A stretch of 64,000 bases of DNA from Alphaproteobacteria bacterium. GTDB lineage: Bacteria; Pseudomonadota; Alphaproteobacteria; JAUXUR01. The notes under the pieces were generated by a model. It saw only the letters and a list, made by a program, of their open reading frames with translations. It was not told the origin of the DNA and did not search any database. This document shows positions 1 to 8,932 of the stretch, in pieces. Each line of letters starts with the position of its first letter. Within the stretch, counting starts at the first letter, position 1. The position numbers were made by a program, and so were the translations under genes. The stretch covers positions 28,584 through 92,583 of the forward strand of contig JAUXUR010000043.1 of NCBI GenBank assembly GCA_030680745.1, given 5' to 3'.

Positions 1-88
1 CATATGGGCCTACATCTGTAAGATAATTTAGAATATACATACTGTAACAAAAAAAACGTAAAAATAGGAGTATTAAATACATATTTTA

Positions 89-1012
89 TCAGAAAGATTG
101 AACCATTTTTTTAATACCATCCTGATATGAAAAGGAGGGAGCCCATTTTAAGGCATCACGGATAGGCGTATCATCAAAAACTAATTCTTGCATAAATCGT
201 TCTACTTTATGCCCTAATATGGGTGTTTTTATCATCAGATTCAAAAAAAATTCAGGAAAAGCAAATAATTGTGATGGCATATTAAGCGTTTTACACATTT
301 CAGCAATAATCGCATTTAAAGGCAAATCGTAATCTTTTACAAAATAAGTTTTATCCCAAGCATTTGGATTACTAATAAGGTTAAGAATAAGATCCAAAAA
401 ATTATCGATTGAAATAAGACTCTTCCTAGTAGCAATAGACTTAAAGGGTAAAGGAATTTTTTTTTGAACTAATTTTACAAGTGTTTCTAAATTACCTTTA
501 ACATGAGGACCATAAATTAAGGGAGGTCTTAATATTGTGATTTTCATATCTTTTATAGATCTTAAATATTCTTCAGCCTTATATTTACTCTCACCGTAAA
601 AAGACCACCTTAATCTCAAAGACGACAATAATTCAGTTTGAGGCAATGATAAATCAAAAGGATATGCTGCAACAGAGCTTATAAAAATAAAATGTTTTAC
701 ATTTTGAACAAGTGCCGCATCTACAATTTTTTTCGTTATTGCGTAATTGGTATCAAAATATAATTTTTGCGTTTCAAAATTGTTTTTATCATTCATTTGA
801 TGAACGCGTGCAGCGCAATGAATAATTGTTTTTTTATCTTTTAAAATCGCATTCCATTTTTGCTGATCATGAAAATCAGGCATAATTAATTGCTGAAAAG
901 TACTTGTTGTTTTTTGACGCTGAACACCATAAACATCGTAACCAGAACGCGTTAAAAATTCGGCCAAAGGTTTGCCAAAAAAACCATTGCTCCCTGTAAC
1001 TATTATACTCAC
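89..1012 (-). CDS. NAD-dependent epimerase/dehydratase (extended SDR)
   Basis: A 307-residue Rossmann-fold protein of the extended short-chain dehydrogenase family that typically epimerises or dehydrates nucleotide sugars in the cytosol. The N-terminus carries the NAD-binding glycine motif TGSNGFFG (residues 6-13), a Ser-Ser pair follows in FISSVAAYP, and YGESKYKAE supplies the catalytic Tyr-x-x-x-Lys. The start is GTG; its first four bases overlap the stop of the upstream glycosylase-like gene (GTGA), so the two are probably cotranscribed. The family also includes UDP-glucose 4-epimerases and lipid-carrier sugar reductases, and the substrate cannot be read from sequence. The family call is firm; the specific reaction is unknown. 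Confidence 0.85.
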   Translation of the reverse strand: MSIIVTGSNGFFGKPLAEFLTRSGYDVYGVQRQKTTSTFQQLIMPDFHDQQKWNAILKDKKTIIHCAARVHQMNDKNNFETQKLYFDTNYAITKKIVDAALVQNVKHFIFISSVAAYPFDLSLPQTELLSSLRLRWSFYGESKYKAEEYLRSIKDMKITILRPPLIYGPHVKGNLETLVKLVQKKIPLPFKSIATRKSLISIDNFLDLILNLISNPNAWDKTYFVKDYDLPLNAIIAEMCKTLNMPSQLFAFPEFFLNLMIKTPILGHKVERFMQELVFDDTPIRDALKWAPSFSYQDGIKKMVQSF

Positions 1013-1791
1013 TTGGAACTTTCCATTTCAAAAATTTTTGATTTTAATAACAAAAGATCGCGCCAAGATAATTGCTTATTTTGTGGTGAAGTTAATAAAC
1101 TTGATGGATGAAAACTAGGCAAAATTATAATATCTGGATTTAGCGGATAAGGATGAAATTTACCGCGCAATTGTGTAATTCCCTGGGGTTTGTTAAGAAG
1201 CGCATTTGTAGCAATTGCACCCAATGTTACAATAATTTTAGGATTAATAAGCTTTATCATTTGGTGTATGAAATTAAGCGCTTCTTCAATTTCTTTCGGG
1301 TTGAATTGATAGTTTTGAGGTTTGTGCCAAAAAGTAACATTGCTCATAAAACAATTGCTACGCGTAACGTTAATGAACCCCAGCATCCGGTCCAACAATT
1401 GGCCCACTATACCCATAAAAGGTTTGCCTGATTGCACATCATCAAAACTTGGTGCATCGCCTAAAATGAGCAAATCGGCATTGGGATTTCCATCTCCAAA
1501 AACAAAGGTTGTTTCTGATTTTTCAAAAGAATTAGCTTTGAATTGTAAAAGCTGTTTTTTAAGTTCGTCAATATCTTGAGCAGGATTAAGGATTTTAACA
1601 GGTATTATTTTAATATGATCAACAATTGGTTCAATATGTATTATTTCTTTTTTAGATTGAAAAGTATAATTTTTTTTGTTCTGCGGAATGGATGTAATAA
1701 TTTCATTAATTTGCAAAATTTCATCATAAAAATGCAAAAGATTTGCACATTTTTTTGCTATCATATTGTTTGACATGGGTGTAGAATTCAC
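1009..1791 (-). CDS. Uracil-DNA glycosylase family 4-like protein lacking Fe-S cysteines
   Basis: The last 170 residues match the family 4 (Fe-S type) uracil-DNA glycosylase fold: FVFGDGNPNADLLILGDAP, then GKPFMGIVGQLLDRML, SNVTFW, a conserved Val-Thr-Leu-Gly strand, and LPSFHPSSLL near the C-terminus. Relatives excise uracil from DNA in base excision repair. Two departures stand out. The usual GEAPG active-site loop reads GDAPS, and none of the four cluster-binding cysteines is visible (only Cys15 and a Cys in SNCFMSN occur). Some alphaproteobacterial members also lack part of the cysteine set. The first 90 residues look like a variable extension. The start is GTG at 1791; an in-frame ATG at 1776 is an alternative and neither has a strong ribosome-binding site. 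It overlaps the epimerase gene by 4 nt. Confidence 0.75.
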   Translation of the reverse strand: MNSTPMSNNMIAKKCANLLHFYDEILQINEIITSIPQNKKNYTFQSKKEIIHIEPIVDHIKIIPVKILNPAQDIDELKKQLLQFKANSFEKSETTFVFGDGNPNADLLILGDAPSFDDVQSGKPFMGIVGQLLDRMLGFINVTRSNCFMSNVTFWHKPQNYQFNPKEIEEALNFIHQMIKLINPKIIVTLGAIATNALLNKPQGITQLRGKFHPYPLNPDIIILPSFHPSSLLTSPQNKQLSWRDLLLLKSKIFEMESSK

Positions 1792-1826
1792 TAAAATTGT
1801 TTTCCTTTGTATTTTAGAGCATTATC

Positions 1827-3026
1827 ATGGATCAAGCACAAGACATAAAATTTTCATACATTCTACCACTTCTGATGTTTGTCGTAATGTGCTGCGTCTT
1901 CTCAATTGATATTTATATCCCAAGTTTACCGCAAATGGTAAGTTTTTTTGCAACAACTCAAGAAAAAGTACAATTTACAATCACGGCAGGGATGCTTGGA
2001 TCAACTGTTTTAACAATTTTTATTGGTCCTTTATCAGATGCTTTTGGTAGACGACGTTTGATTATTTTTTTTCAATTTTGTTTTGCTTTTATAACCTATC
2101 TTGCAAGTCTCGCAACGAGTGTTGAAATGCTCATCGTCGCCCGTGTTTTTCAGGGGATGTCAAACGTTGCAGGCATGGTTTTAAGCTTCGCCATTATTTC
2201 TGATGTTTCTCATGGTAAATCTGTTGCTATTCGATTTTCGTATATAACGACGACCATTACAACTTCTCTTGTATTAGCGCCTTTTATCGGCGGAATACTC
2301 GCAACTTATAATGATTGGCGTTATTGTTTTTGGTTATTAAGTTTAATGTCCTTCATATCTGCCTTGCTTCTATATTTTTTATTACCTGAAACAAATAAAA
2401 TAAGAAAACCATTTTCAGTTCTAACAACAACTAAAAACTATCAAAAAATATTTACGCATAAGATTTTTTTAATGATTGTTTTTATCCCCTCTATCATGAT
2501 TGGGGCACATATCGCCTTTACCGCATCTTCCTCTTTTTACTACAAAGAAGTTCTTAATATCTCGCCTTTTGGTTTCGGTATCTATCAAGCAATTATTATG
2601 AGTTCTAATTCAGTTTTTAACTATATTTCTAGTTTTGTTATTCATCGTTGGGGTGAAAAAAGAACGATTGAAATAGGCATGGGTATTACTGTTGTTGGCG
2701 CAATTGTTTTTTTAATAATTACCTTCGTCTTACCTTTTTCTGCAATTGCTATAACATCTGCAATGGTTCTTTGCAGTGGAGGCTTAGGGTTTATGCTTTC
2801 ATCCTTATCCGCTGAGTGCTTTTCACTTTTCAGCAAAGATGCATCTGGCGCTACATCATCTGCTATGTCGCTTATCCGTGGCATTGTATTTGCCTTAATT
2901 TTATCAATCACATCCGTTCTTTATGATGGAGAATTAATTGTGCTTTCAGGCTGTATTGCTGTTGTTACGTTTTTGTCTCTATTTTTGTATCTTTTTGTCC
3001 TTAAATTAAAAAGAAATCAAACGTAA
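1827..3026 (+). CDS. MFS drug-resistance transporter, Bcr/CflA type
   Basis: A 399-residue inner-membrane protein with about twelve hydrophobic segments, the size and layout of a major facilitator superfamily proton-coupled exporter. The loop between TM2 and TM3 holds the MFS motif A as GPLSDAFGRRR (about residues 72-82). The N-terminal SIDIYIPSLPQM is characteristic of the Bcr/CflA branch, which exports bicyclomycin, chloramphenicol or sulfonamides in other bacteria. The substrate here is unknown. It is transcribed divergently from the glycosylase-like gene with only 35 nt between the two starts, so promoters must overlap. The start codon is ATG with a weak Shine-Dalgarno (TTAGAG). Confidence 0.88.
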   Translation: MDQAQDIKFSYILPLLMFVVMCCVFSIDIYIPSLPQMVSFFATTQEKVQFTITAGMLGSTVLTIFIGPLSDAFGRRRLIIFFQFCFAFITYLASLATSVEMLIVARVFQGMSNVAGMVLSFAIISDVSHGKSVAIRFSYITTTITTSLVLAPFIGGILATYNDWRYCFWLLSLMSFISALLLYFLLPETNKIRKPFSVLTTTKNYQKIFTHKIFLMIVFIPSIMIGAHIAFTASSSFYYKEVLNISPFGFGIYQAIIMSSNSVFNYISSFVIHRWGEKRTIEIGMGITVVGAIVFLIITFVLPFSAIAITSAMVLCSGGLGFMLSSLSAECFSLFSKDASGATSSAMSLIRGIVFALILSITSVLYDGELIVLSGCIAVVTFLSLFLYLFVLKLKRNQT

Positions 3027-3091
3027 TTTTTATTCTTTTTTAATTTTTTCTAGGTACAATTGTATAAAAGACATGTATCATGGTGAATTAA

Positions 3092-3346
3092 ATGAGAGCA
3101 TTTTATACAATTATCATTCTTTCAGTTTCATGCATTAGTTTCTCGTATGCTGATGAATGCAGTAATATTAAAGCTAAAATTCAAAACATTAGACAAGAAC
3201 GAGAAAGAATCGTGCAAAGAATGCGTAATGATATTTCTGACCAAGATTTAGAAGAATTTCGTAAAAAACTAAAAGATTTAGAGCGCGAACGTCAAGATCT
3301 AGTCGCTAGAGGATTTGAGCAAAATTGTTTTGTATGGGAAGGCTGA
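3092..3346 (+). CDS. Small secreted coiled-coil protein
   Basis: An 84-residue protein that I cannot assign to a family. A Sec signal peptide is clear (hydrophobic IIILSVSCISFSYA, cleavage expected after residue 20). The mature part is a highly charged helix rich in Arg, Lys, Glu and Gln with heptad-like spacing, bounded by one Cys near each end (DECSN and QNCFVW). Both cysteines would sit in the oxidising periplasm and could form one disulfide or link dimers. It follows the MFS gene by 65 nt in the same direction but could have its own promoter. The signal peptide and clean start support it as a real gene. Confidence 0.65.
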   Translation: MRAFYTIIILSVSCISFSYADECSNIKAKIQNIRQERERIVQRMRNDISDQDLEEFRKKLKDLERERQDLVARGFEQNCFVWEG

Positions 3347-3379
3347 TAATAAATAGTCATTTAACTATAGTGTTATCGC

Positions 3380-3458
3380 TTTAGGTTAAGAGAAGGAATG
3401 ATGAGTGAAGTGTAGTCTCTTCCTACATGAACGAAGAATGACGCTCTATTAACCTAAA
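3380..3458. repeat. Degenerate palindromic repeat, possible family A copy
   Basis: Perfect 10-bp inverted repeats TTTAGGTTAA (3380-3389) and TTAACCTAAA (3449-3458) enclose about 60 nt whose centre (GTGTA, TCTTC, TACATGA) resembles the hairpin core of the repeats at 9769, 50424 and 60667. It fills much of the 212-nt space between the small coiled-coil gene and the acidic secreted gene. Assignment to family A is tentative because only the core matches. Confidence 0.4.
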
Positions 3459-3558
3459 TGAATAATGTTATAAAATAATAAAACTTGATCAACACTCTCT
3501 AACATGGAAGAATTATAAAAGAATAAGTTTTATCTAAATAAATCTTAAAGGTCAAGGA

Positions 3559-4524
3559 ATGCGTCTATTTTTTTATCTATTAACGTTATGTTACTTTCTT
3601 AATAATCCCTCTATGCTTTATGCAAGTGGATCTTCGGATGATGATGAGCCGTTTTTTAGCCCCTATGATGGATCTGATATTGAAAGTGATGATACTGTAA
3701 AAATTTATAGCAGTGATTCTGAAACGGGTGAAGAAACACCCAAAAATAATGCTTATTTACACCTTATTAACAATTTATTTCACATTGAAAGACTAGCTAG
3801 ATCTGCAGATTTGCCACAAAAAAATGCTCAATCAAACTTTTTTCCTGATAATGAAAAAATTTATAATTTTTTAAAACAAACCGCAACAATAAATGATATT
3901 CTTACTGATAAATCAAATCATGAAAGACTCAACGAAAACTTCCCCGATAATTCTCATGAAGTAGAAAATTACTACGGATTTCTTTTAAAGTTTTTTAATA
4001 TATATCCTTATAGCATCCGATTTGAAATAAACACTTTTAAACAAATTCTTAATTCAATATTCAATATTCTCCCAATAGAATCACAAACTTATTTAATACA
4101 AAATACACAATTAGATTCATTAACTTTAGATAGGGTGGTCTTAAAACTTGAGGAAGCAAAAGAGATAAACATTACTAAAAATCAATTTATCAAAGAATTA
4201 GAAATTATTAATCAAATTTTAATTCAATCAAGTGTTTTTTTTCATGCTCTTTTAGAAAGTGAAACCCCTCTACAATTTAATGAACGAGAAACTTCTTCAG
4301 AAGAGGATCAACTTCTTGCTAATGCAATAATACTTGGATTTGCTGAAGAAGACGGAGATGCTGACGACGAATCAGTTTTTAGAAACCTTTCTTCAGATGA
4401 TGAAGATACTTTGAAAGCTAGAGATATAATTCATAGGTTTACAAAAGAAAACACACATTCTGATAATGAAGATATAGACGCTACTACAATCAGATTTTTA
4501 GATCAACAAGATGAAGAATTTTAG
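3559..4524 (+). CDS. Secreted acidic protein of unknown function
   Basis: A 321-residue protein of no family I recognise. The N-terminus is a Sec signal peptide (LFFYLLTLCYFLNNPSMLYAS, cleavage near residue 23). The mature protein starts and ends with very acidic Ser/Asp/Glu stretches (residues 25-60 and the last 65 residues), separated by a helical middle. The C-terminal part contains two tandem units of about 28 residues, each beginning Ser-Ser-acidic-acidic, followed by a Leu-x-Ala-x-x-Ile-Ile-x-x-Phe helix and ending in Asp/Asn-Glu. SD AAGGTCAAGGA precedes the ATG. Such acidic repeat proteins are common among exported factors of intracellular bacteria, but a role is only inference. Confidence 0.6.
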   Translation: MRLFFYLLTLCYFLNNPSMLYASGSSDDDEPFFSPYDGSDIESDDTVKIYSSDSETGEETPKNNAYLHLINNLFHIERLARSADLPQKNAQSNFFPDNEKIYNFLKQTATINDILTDKSNHERLNENFPDNSHEVENYYGFLLKFFNIYPYSIRFEINTFKQILNSIFNILPIESQTYLIQNTQLDSLTLDRVVLKLEEAKEINITKNQFIKELEIINQILIQSSVFFHALLESETPLQFNERETSSEEDQLLANAIILGFAEEDGDADDESVFRNLSSDDEDTLKARDIIHRFTKENTHSDNEDIDATTIRFLDQQDEEF

Positions 4525-4567
4525 TAAAATATCTCAACTTATAATTAATTTTATTTTCAAATAAGTC

Positions 4568-5113
4568 ATGAATAATCATATGAAATCACAATCGATTGAA
4601 ATCAAACCTTTTTCTAAACACCATATTCCTGAAATTGTTTCAAGTTTTGAAGCACATCATTGGCCAAAACCCATTGAAACATTTGAAACTTATTGTAACG
4701 AACAAGAAAAGGGTGAACGTTTAATATGGCTCGCTTATTATAACAATTTATTTGCGGGCTACATCACGCTTAAATTTGAATCTTATTACAAACCCTTTCA
4801 TGATAAAAATATCCCTGAAATAATGGACCTCAATGTATTACCGCCTTTTAGAAATAAAGGAATAGGATCAACTTTATTAGATCACGCAGAAAATAAGGCT
4901 TTTAAAAAAAGTAATATCATTGGCTTAGGTGTTGGTCTTTACAAAGATTATGGTTCTGCTCAAAAAATATATGTGAAACGTGGATATATTCCAGATGGTT
5001 TAGGCGTGACATATAATTATCATCCTATAATGCCTGGAAGCAATGTCTGTCTTGATGATGATCTGATTTTATGGTTTACGAAAAAAGAGGCCAAAGGCCC
5101 CTTTTTTATATAA
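4568..5113 (+). CDS. GNAT family N-acetyltransferase
   Basis: A 181-residue acyltransferase that would transfer an acetyl group from acetyl-CoA to an amine. The acetyl-CoA pyrophosphate-binding signature is RNKGIG (residues 95-100), preceded by the strand IMDLNVLPPF and followed by the helix STLLDHAE. A late strand-helix pair (GLGVGLYKDYGSAQKIYVKRGY) is also typical of the fold. The acceptor cannot be inferred. An in-frame ATG four codons downstream (4580) is an alternative start, and neither has a strong ribosome-binding site. Confidence 0.85.
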   Translation: MNNHMKSQSIEIKPFSKHHIPEIVSSFEAHHWPKPIETFETYCNEQEKGERLIWLAYYNNLFAGYITLKFESYYKPFHDKNIPEIMDLNVLPPFRNKGIGSTLLDHAENKAFKKSNIIGLGVGLYKDYGSAQKIYVKRGYIPDGLGVTYNYHPIMPGSNVCLDDDLILWFTKKEAKGPFFI

Positions 5114-5143
5114 TACCTTCCAAAAGAAGACGATTAGTTTAAA

Positions 5144-6058
5144 CTATTCTGCACTTGATTCAGATTCTACAAAAGAAACTGGTGCAGATGCTGAAGTTTC
5201 AGGCATCTCCTCTCCCAATGGCATTGCTTGGGGCATAACTTGAGGCACCCCTTGTGGCATTTCCATAGGAATTCCTTGAGGCATACCATCATGTTGTTTT
5301 CCTTGAAGCATACCTTCAATTCCTTTAGAAAGACCTTGAACATCTGTTGAAAGTTTACTTAAATTCAACGTATCAATGATAGCGGACACAGATTTGTAAC
5401 GATTTTTAAGTTTTTCTTTAAATTCAGGTGAATCAAATTTAACTGTTAATTGAAGCGCTGTTAATTCTTCTTCAACAAGTTTCGTCAATTCTTGTCCTTT
5501 TTTGATCCATTCTTTTGGGTTTTGTTGTAATGCAAATCCCATTCCAAGGCCAATAATCTCTTGAGTGTATTGCGCAAGAACAGCAGGATCTTTAAGTGCA
5601 CTGAAAAGAGGTCCTAAAATCCAAGTGAGCATAAAATCATATTGTTTTTGCATAACAGGTTTTTGATAAATTTCAATAAGCTCTTTTAATTCAGCTTCTG
5701 TAAAATGCTTTGCAGCTTCTGCAATCATCGGTTTTTTAATAACATTCATCACAGGTTGAATAAATTGCATCAAATATTCATTAGCCTTCGCCAAAGTTTT
5801 ATCGAATGGTTTTGCAGGCATATCCAGCCCTTTAAACTCTTCTTCTAGGGGGGCTAAAAATTTACGAATGTCTGGAAATGTTAGTAATTTTGAAACTTCT
5901 AAAAATTTATCAGCCAATTGAACCTTAGAACCAGTTGATTCAGCTATCTCTGTTTTAGCATTTGCAGGCGCATCTTTGCTGCCCATCGCATTGCTTTGAT
6001 TTATTGATGTAAAAGTTAAAAGTGAAAAACATATGATGGATGTTAACTTACGGTTCAT
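5144..6058 (-). CDS. Secreted DUF2059-like protein with Met-Pro-rich tail
   Basis: A 304-residue exported protein. The signal peptide ends at SNA (residues 22-24), and a strong SD AAGGAG precedes the ATG. The central region (about residues 85-150), with HFTEAELKELIEIYQKPVMQKQ, resembles DUF2059, a helical periplasmic domain of unknown function in proteobacteria. The C-terminus is low complexity: repeated Met-Pro-Gln/Leu-Gly units (MPQGIPMEMPQGVPQ) followed by an acidic serine-rich end. Its short upstream gap and lack of same-strand partners suggest a monocistronic gene. Confidence 0.65.
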   Translation of the reverse strand: MNRKLTSIICFSLLTFTSINQSNAMGSKDAPANAKTEIAESTGSKVQLADKFLEVSKLLTFPDIRKFLAPLEEEFKGLDMPAKPFDKTLAKANEYLMQFIQPVMNVIKKPMIAEAAKHFTEAELKELIEIYQKPVMQKQYDFMLTWILGPLFSALKDPAVLAQYTQEIIGLGMGFALQQNPKEWIKKGQELTKLVEEELTALQLTVKFDSPEFKEKLKNRYKSVSAIIDTLNLSKLSTDVQGLSKGIEGMLQGKQHDGMPQGIPMEMPQGVPQVMPQAMPLGEEMPETSASAPVSFVESESSAE

Positions 6059-6118
6059 TTGGCTCTCCTTAAGAAATATACGTCATGTTAAAAGATATAG
6101 TTTTTTTGTCAACGTTTA

Positions 6119-7018
6119 TTAAAAATCTTCACTTAAATTAAACTTCATCCATTCTGGTATAAAAGGATGAATTATTGTGCCTGAAGATTTTATTACACCT
6201 TTATTGTTGATAAGCTCTTTAAGATATTCCAATCTAAAAAGGCCTAACCCTATGTTAGAACTGACTGATTTTATTTCACCTGCACTATTTTCAAGAAGAT
6301 GCACAACATCACCTATAATGGGCGTTGTACCGATATAAGAAAAAGGTAAAAGTCTTTTACGCACCAATCCCCTATATTTAGTTCTTGCCGTTAGTTCTTG
6401 TCCTAAATAGCACCCTTTTTCCCAATCAATTGCACCCATGTCGTCAAAACCATTTTCAAGTAAAATAGCCTTTCCTGATTGTAGATCGCGTGCGCCATCA
6501 GGAATACCCAATTTCATACGATGTTCATCATAATCGTCGAGTGATTTTTCCATAAAGGAATTTTGTTTTAAAAGGGCATCATTTTCTAAATAAGCACGCC
6601 CACCGAGCATATTTAATCTAGGATCTTTAAAAATGACCCCTTCGCTTATTTCTAAAATCGTTTGATTATCAGCAAAATTAAATAGATGTGACCAATTTTC
6701 ACCCCATATTGCATATATCTGATGGGATTCAATAGGTTGTAATATAACTTTTTGTCTTAATTTATAAAGGGTCAATTTTTTCTTGAAATCTTCAAAACTT
6801 TCTTTGAAAGAATCCATCCAAATGTCACCTTGAAACAATGTGATCAATAGATCTTCTAAAAATTTACCCTGAGGTGTCAAAAAAGCCGCATAAATTGGCT
6901 TCTGTTGGGTTAAAATACGCGCGTCATTACTTATAAGACCCTGCAAAAATTCAATTGTATCGACACCCGAAATTTTCAGAATTTGTCGATGGTCCAATCG
7001 TGTGTAAAATAAGCCCAT
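6119..7018 (-). CDS. ygfZ: YgfZ/GcvT folate-binding protein
   Basis: A 299-residue tetrahydrofolate-binding protein of the YgfZ family, which supports assembly or repair of certain iron-sulfur enzymes such as the tRNA methylthiotransferase MiaB. The family signature KGCYLGQE is at residues 201-208 with the conserved Cys203, followed by the TARTKYRG segment. The N-terminal folate-fold region (ISGVDTIEFLQGLISND) is present. Length fits alphaproteobacterial members. It reads in the same direction as the following YdcH-like gene, 27 nt away, so they may share a transcript. Confidence 0.9.
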   Translation of the reverse strand: MGLFYTRLDHRQILKISGVDTIEFLQGLISNDARILTQQKPIYAAFLTPQGKFLEDLLITLFQGDIWMDSFKESFEDFKKKLTLYKLRQKVILQPIESHQIYAIWGENWSHLFNFADNQTILEISEGVIFKDPRLNMLGGRAYLENDALLKQNSFMEKSLDDYDEHRMKLGIPDGARDLQSGKAILLENGFDDMGAIDWEKGCYLGQELTARTKYRGLVRKRLLPFSYIGTTPIIGDVVHLLENSAGEIKSVSSNIGLGLFRLEYLKELINNKGVIKSSGTIIHPFIPEWMKFNLSEDF

Positions 7019-7045
7019 ATTTTTGTAAACTTAATGTCCCGAAAA

Positions 7046-7291
7046 CTATGCAACGATGTTTGGATGAAGTTCGCTCTGAAAGTGATCTATTTGAACTTTA
7101 ATGTTCTTCTTGACTTGTTGTAAGCGTGCCAATTGCAATTGATTTGAAGGCGACGTTTTAATGAATTTCTGAATTTCTTCATCGATTTTTTTGTAAGAAT
7201 TTTTTAAAACTGACAGCTTGCGCATAAGATCCTCGCCATCATCTAGAGGCGAAAGCTCAAAAAAAGAAGTCGATTGAACAGATGTTAACAT
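7046..7291 (-). CDS. YdcH-like (DUF465) small helical protein
   Basis: An 81-residue, mostly helical, charged protein. Its second half, LARLQQVKKNIKVQIDHFQ, matches the DUF465/YdcH pattern of a short antiparallel coiled coil common in alphaproteobacteria; the first 30 residues are variable. No catalytic residues are evident and the function of the family is unknown. SD-like AAAGGG lies 10 nt before the ATG. Its 3' end is 27 nt from the ygfZ start, consistent with a two-gene operon. Confidence 0.65.
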   Translation of the reverse strand: MLTSVQSTSFFELSPLDDGEDLMRKLSVLKNSYKKIDEEIQKFIKTSPSNQLQLARLQQVKKNIKVQIDHFQSELHPNIVA

Positions 7292-7468
7292 GATATTTTT
7301 ACCCTTTTTTAACTAATTTGTGGTATCTTTGGTTACAGTGACTCTCTATCCTCATTTGACAATATTTAGAGTTAAAATGCAAGAAAAAAATAAAGACATA
7401 ATGAAACAGCATTGTTTACACTAATAAAAATTAAATTTTGTTAAAATTACAAGTAATATGGACAAAAA

Positions 7469-8932
7469 ATGGCTTATATTATTCCGATGATTCCTTTTGA
7501 AATGCTTGTTTTTGGAGGCGCAGGTGATCTGTCAATGCGTAAACTTATGCCGGCACTTTTCCATCTTCATTGCGATAATCGACTTCCAATTCATGGAAAA
7601 GTATATTGCTTAGGCCGCGAAAATTTATCAAAAGAAGATTTTATTCAATCTATTTTTGATATGCATCAACCCCTTTTTACAGAACAAAAAGAAAAAGTTG
7701 ATTCTTTTTTTGAACGTATTCATTACATTCAATTTGAAGCGCTGAATATTGAATCCTACAAAAAAATTAAAACAATATTATCAAGCGATACTGAACTGGC
7801 GCGCATTTTTTATTTAGCAACGCCTTCTTCACTTTTTGGTCCCATTTCGCAGAATATTTCACTTGCGGATTTAATGACTAAAAAATCACGCGTCGTTGTT
7901 GAAAAACCTTTGGGCCATGATTTAGCCTCGTTCCAAAAAATAAATAATCTTATTTGTGATGTTTTTCAAGAAAGTCAAATTTACCGTATTGATCATTATT
8001 TAGGCAAAGAAACAGTACAGAATTTAATGGCGTTACGTTTTACGAACACACTTTTTGAATCTATGTGGAATCGCTCATACATCAGCCATGTTCAAATTAC
8101 AGTTGCAGAAACAATTGGTATTGAAGGACGTCATCAGTTTTATGACCAATCAGGCGCCTTACGTGACATGGTTCAAAATCATTTGCTGCAACTTTTATGC
8201 TTAGTCGCAATGGAGCCACCATCAAATGCTGAGGCCAATACGATTCGTGACGAAAAGTTACGTGTTCTTAAAGCGCTAAGACCCATTAAAGATCAAGATG
8301 TTATTACGCATGTTGTTAGAGCGCAATACAAACAAGGCAACATACAAGATGTAAACGTAAAAGGATATTTGGAAGAGCAAAATATACCCCAAACAAGCAC
8401 AACCGAAACCTTTATTGCCCTTAAAACCTATATTGATAATTGGCGATGGGCTGGCATTCCTTTTTATCTACGTACAGGTAAACGTTTACATAGTCGATAT
8501 TCTGAAATTGTCATTCAATTTAAAAAAGTACCACATCTTATTTATCCATCAAGCGTTGGTATTATTGAAGAAAACAGATTAGTGATACGACTTCAACCAG
8601 ATGAGGGCATCAAATTTAAATTAATGTCTAAGACCCCTGGCCCTGGTATGAATCTGGTGCCCGTATACCTAAATTTAAATTTTGCCGAAACTTTTAATGA
8701 GCGTTATCCAGATGCCTATGAACGGCTCATCATGGATGTTGTGCGCGGTATTCCAACCCTATTTATGCGTAAAGATGAGGTTGAAGAAGCATGGAAATGG
8801 ACTGAAAATATTCTTAATGCCTTTCAAGAATTATCACCACCGCTAAAAACATATCCCGCAGGCACTTGGGGGCCAACATCGTCTATTGCATTGATTGAAC
8901 GGGATGGGTTTACCTGGCATGAGGACATATAA
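7469..8932 (+). CDS. zwf: Glucose-6-phosphate 1-dehydrogenase
   Basis: A 487-residue NAD(P)-dependent dehydrogenase that oxidises glucose 6-phosphate to 6-phosphogluconolactone, the entry step of the oxidative pentose phosphate or Entner-Doudoroff route. The nucleotide-binding motif is FGGAGDLSMRKL (residues 15-26), VVEKPLGHD (about 143-151) is the conserved EKP loop, and the substrate-binding signature RIDHYLGKE is at 173-181 with the catalytic-dyad His. Length is normal for the family. The stop overlaps the next start by one base (TAATG), so zwf and pgl are translationally coupled. Confidence 0.97.
   Translation: MAYIIPMIPFEMLVFGGAGDLSMRKLMPALFHLHCDNRLPIHGKVYCLGRENLSKEDFIQSIFDMHQPLFTEQKEKVDSFFERIHYIQFEALNIESYKKIKTILSSDTELARIFYLATPSSLFGPISQNISLADLMTKKSRVVVEKPLGHDLASFQKINNLICDVFQESQIYRIDHYLGKETVQNLMALRFTNTLFESMWNRSYISHVQITVAETIGIEGRHQFYDQSGALRDMVQNHLLQLLCLVAMEPPSNAEANTIRDEKLRVLKALRPIKDQDVITHVVRAQYKQGNIQDVNVKGYLEEQNIPQTSTTETFIALKTYIDNWRWAGIPFYLRTGKRLHSRYSEIVIQFKKVPHLIYPSSVGIIEENRLVIRLQPDEGIKFKLMSKTPGPGMNLVPVYLNLNFAETFNERYPDAYERLIMDVVRGIPTLFMRKDEVEEAWKWTENILNAFQELSPPLKTYPAGTWGPTSSIALIERDGFTWHEDI

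Noticed and set aside
1153..1773. Three plus-strand open frames of 65-92 codons
   Set aside because: All lie antisense to the uracil-DNA-glycosylase-like gene and show no family features.
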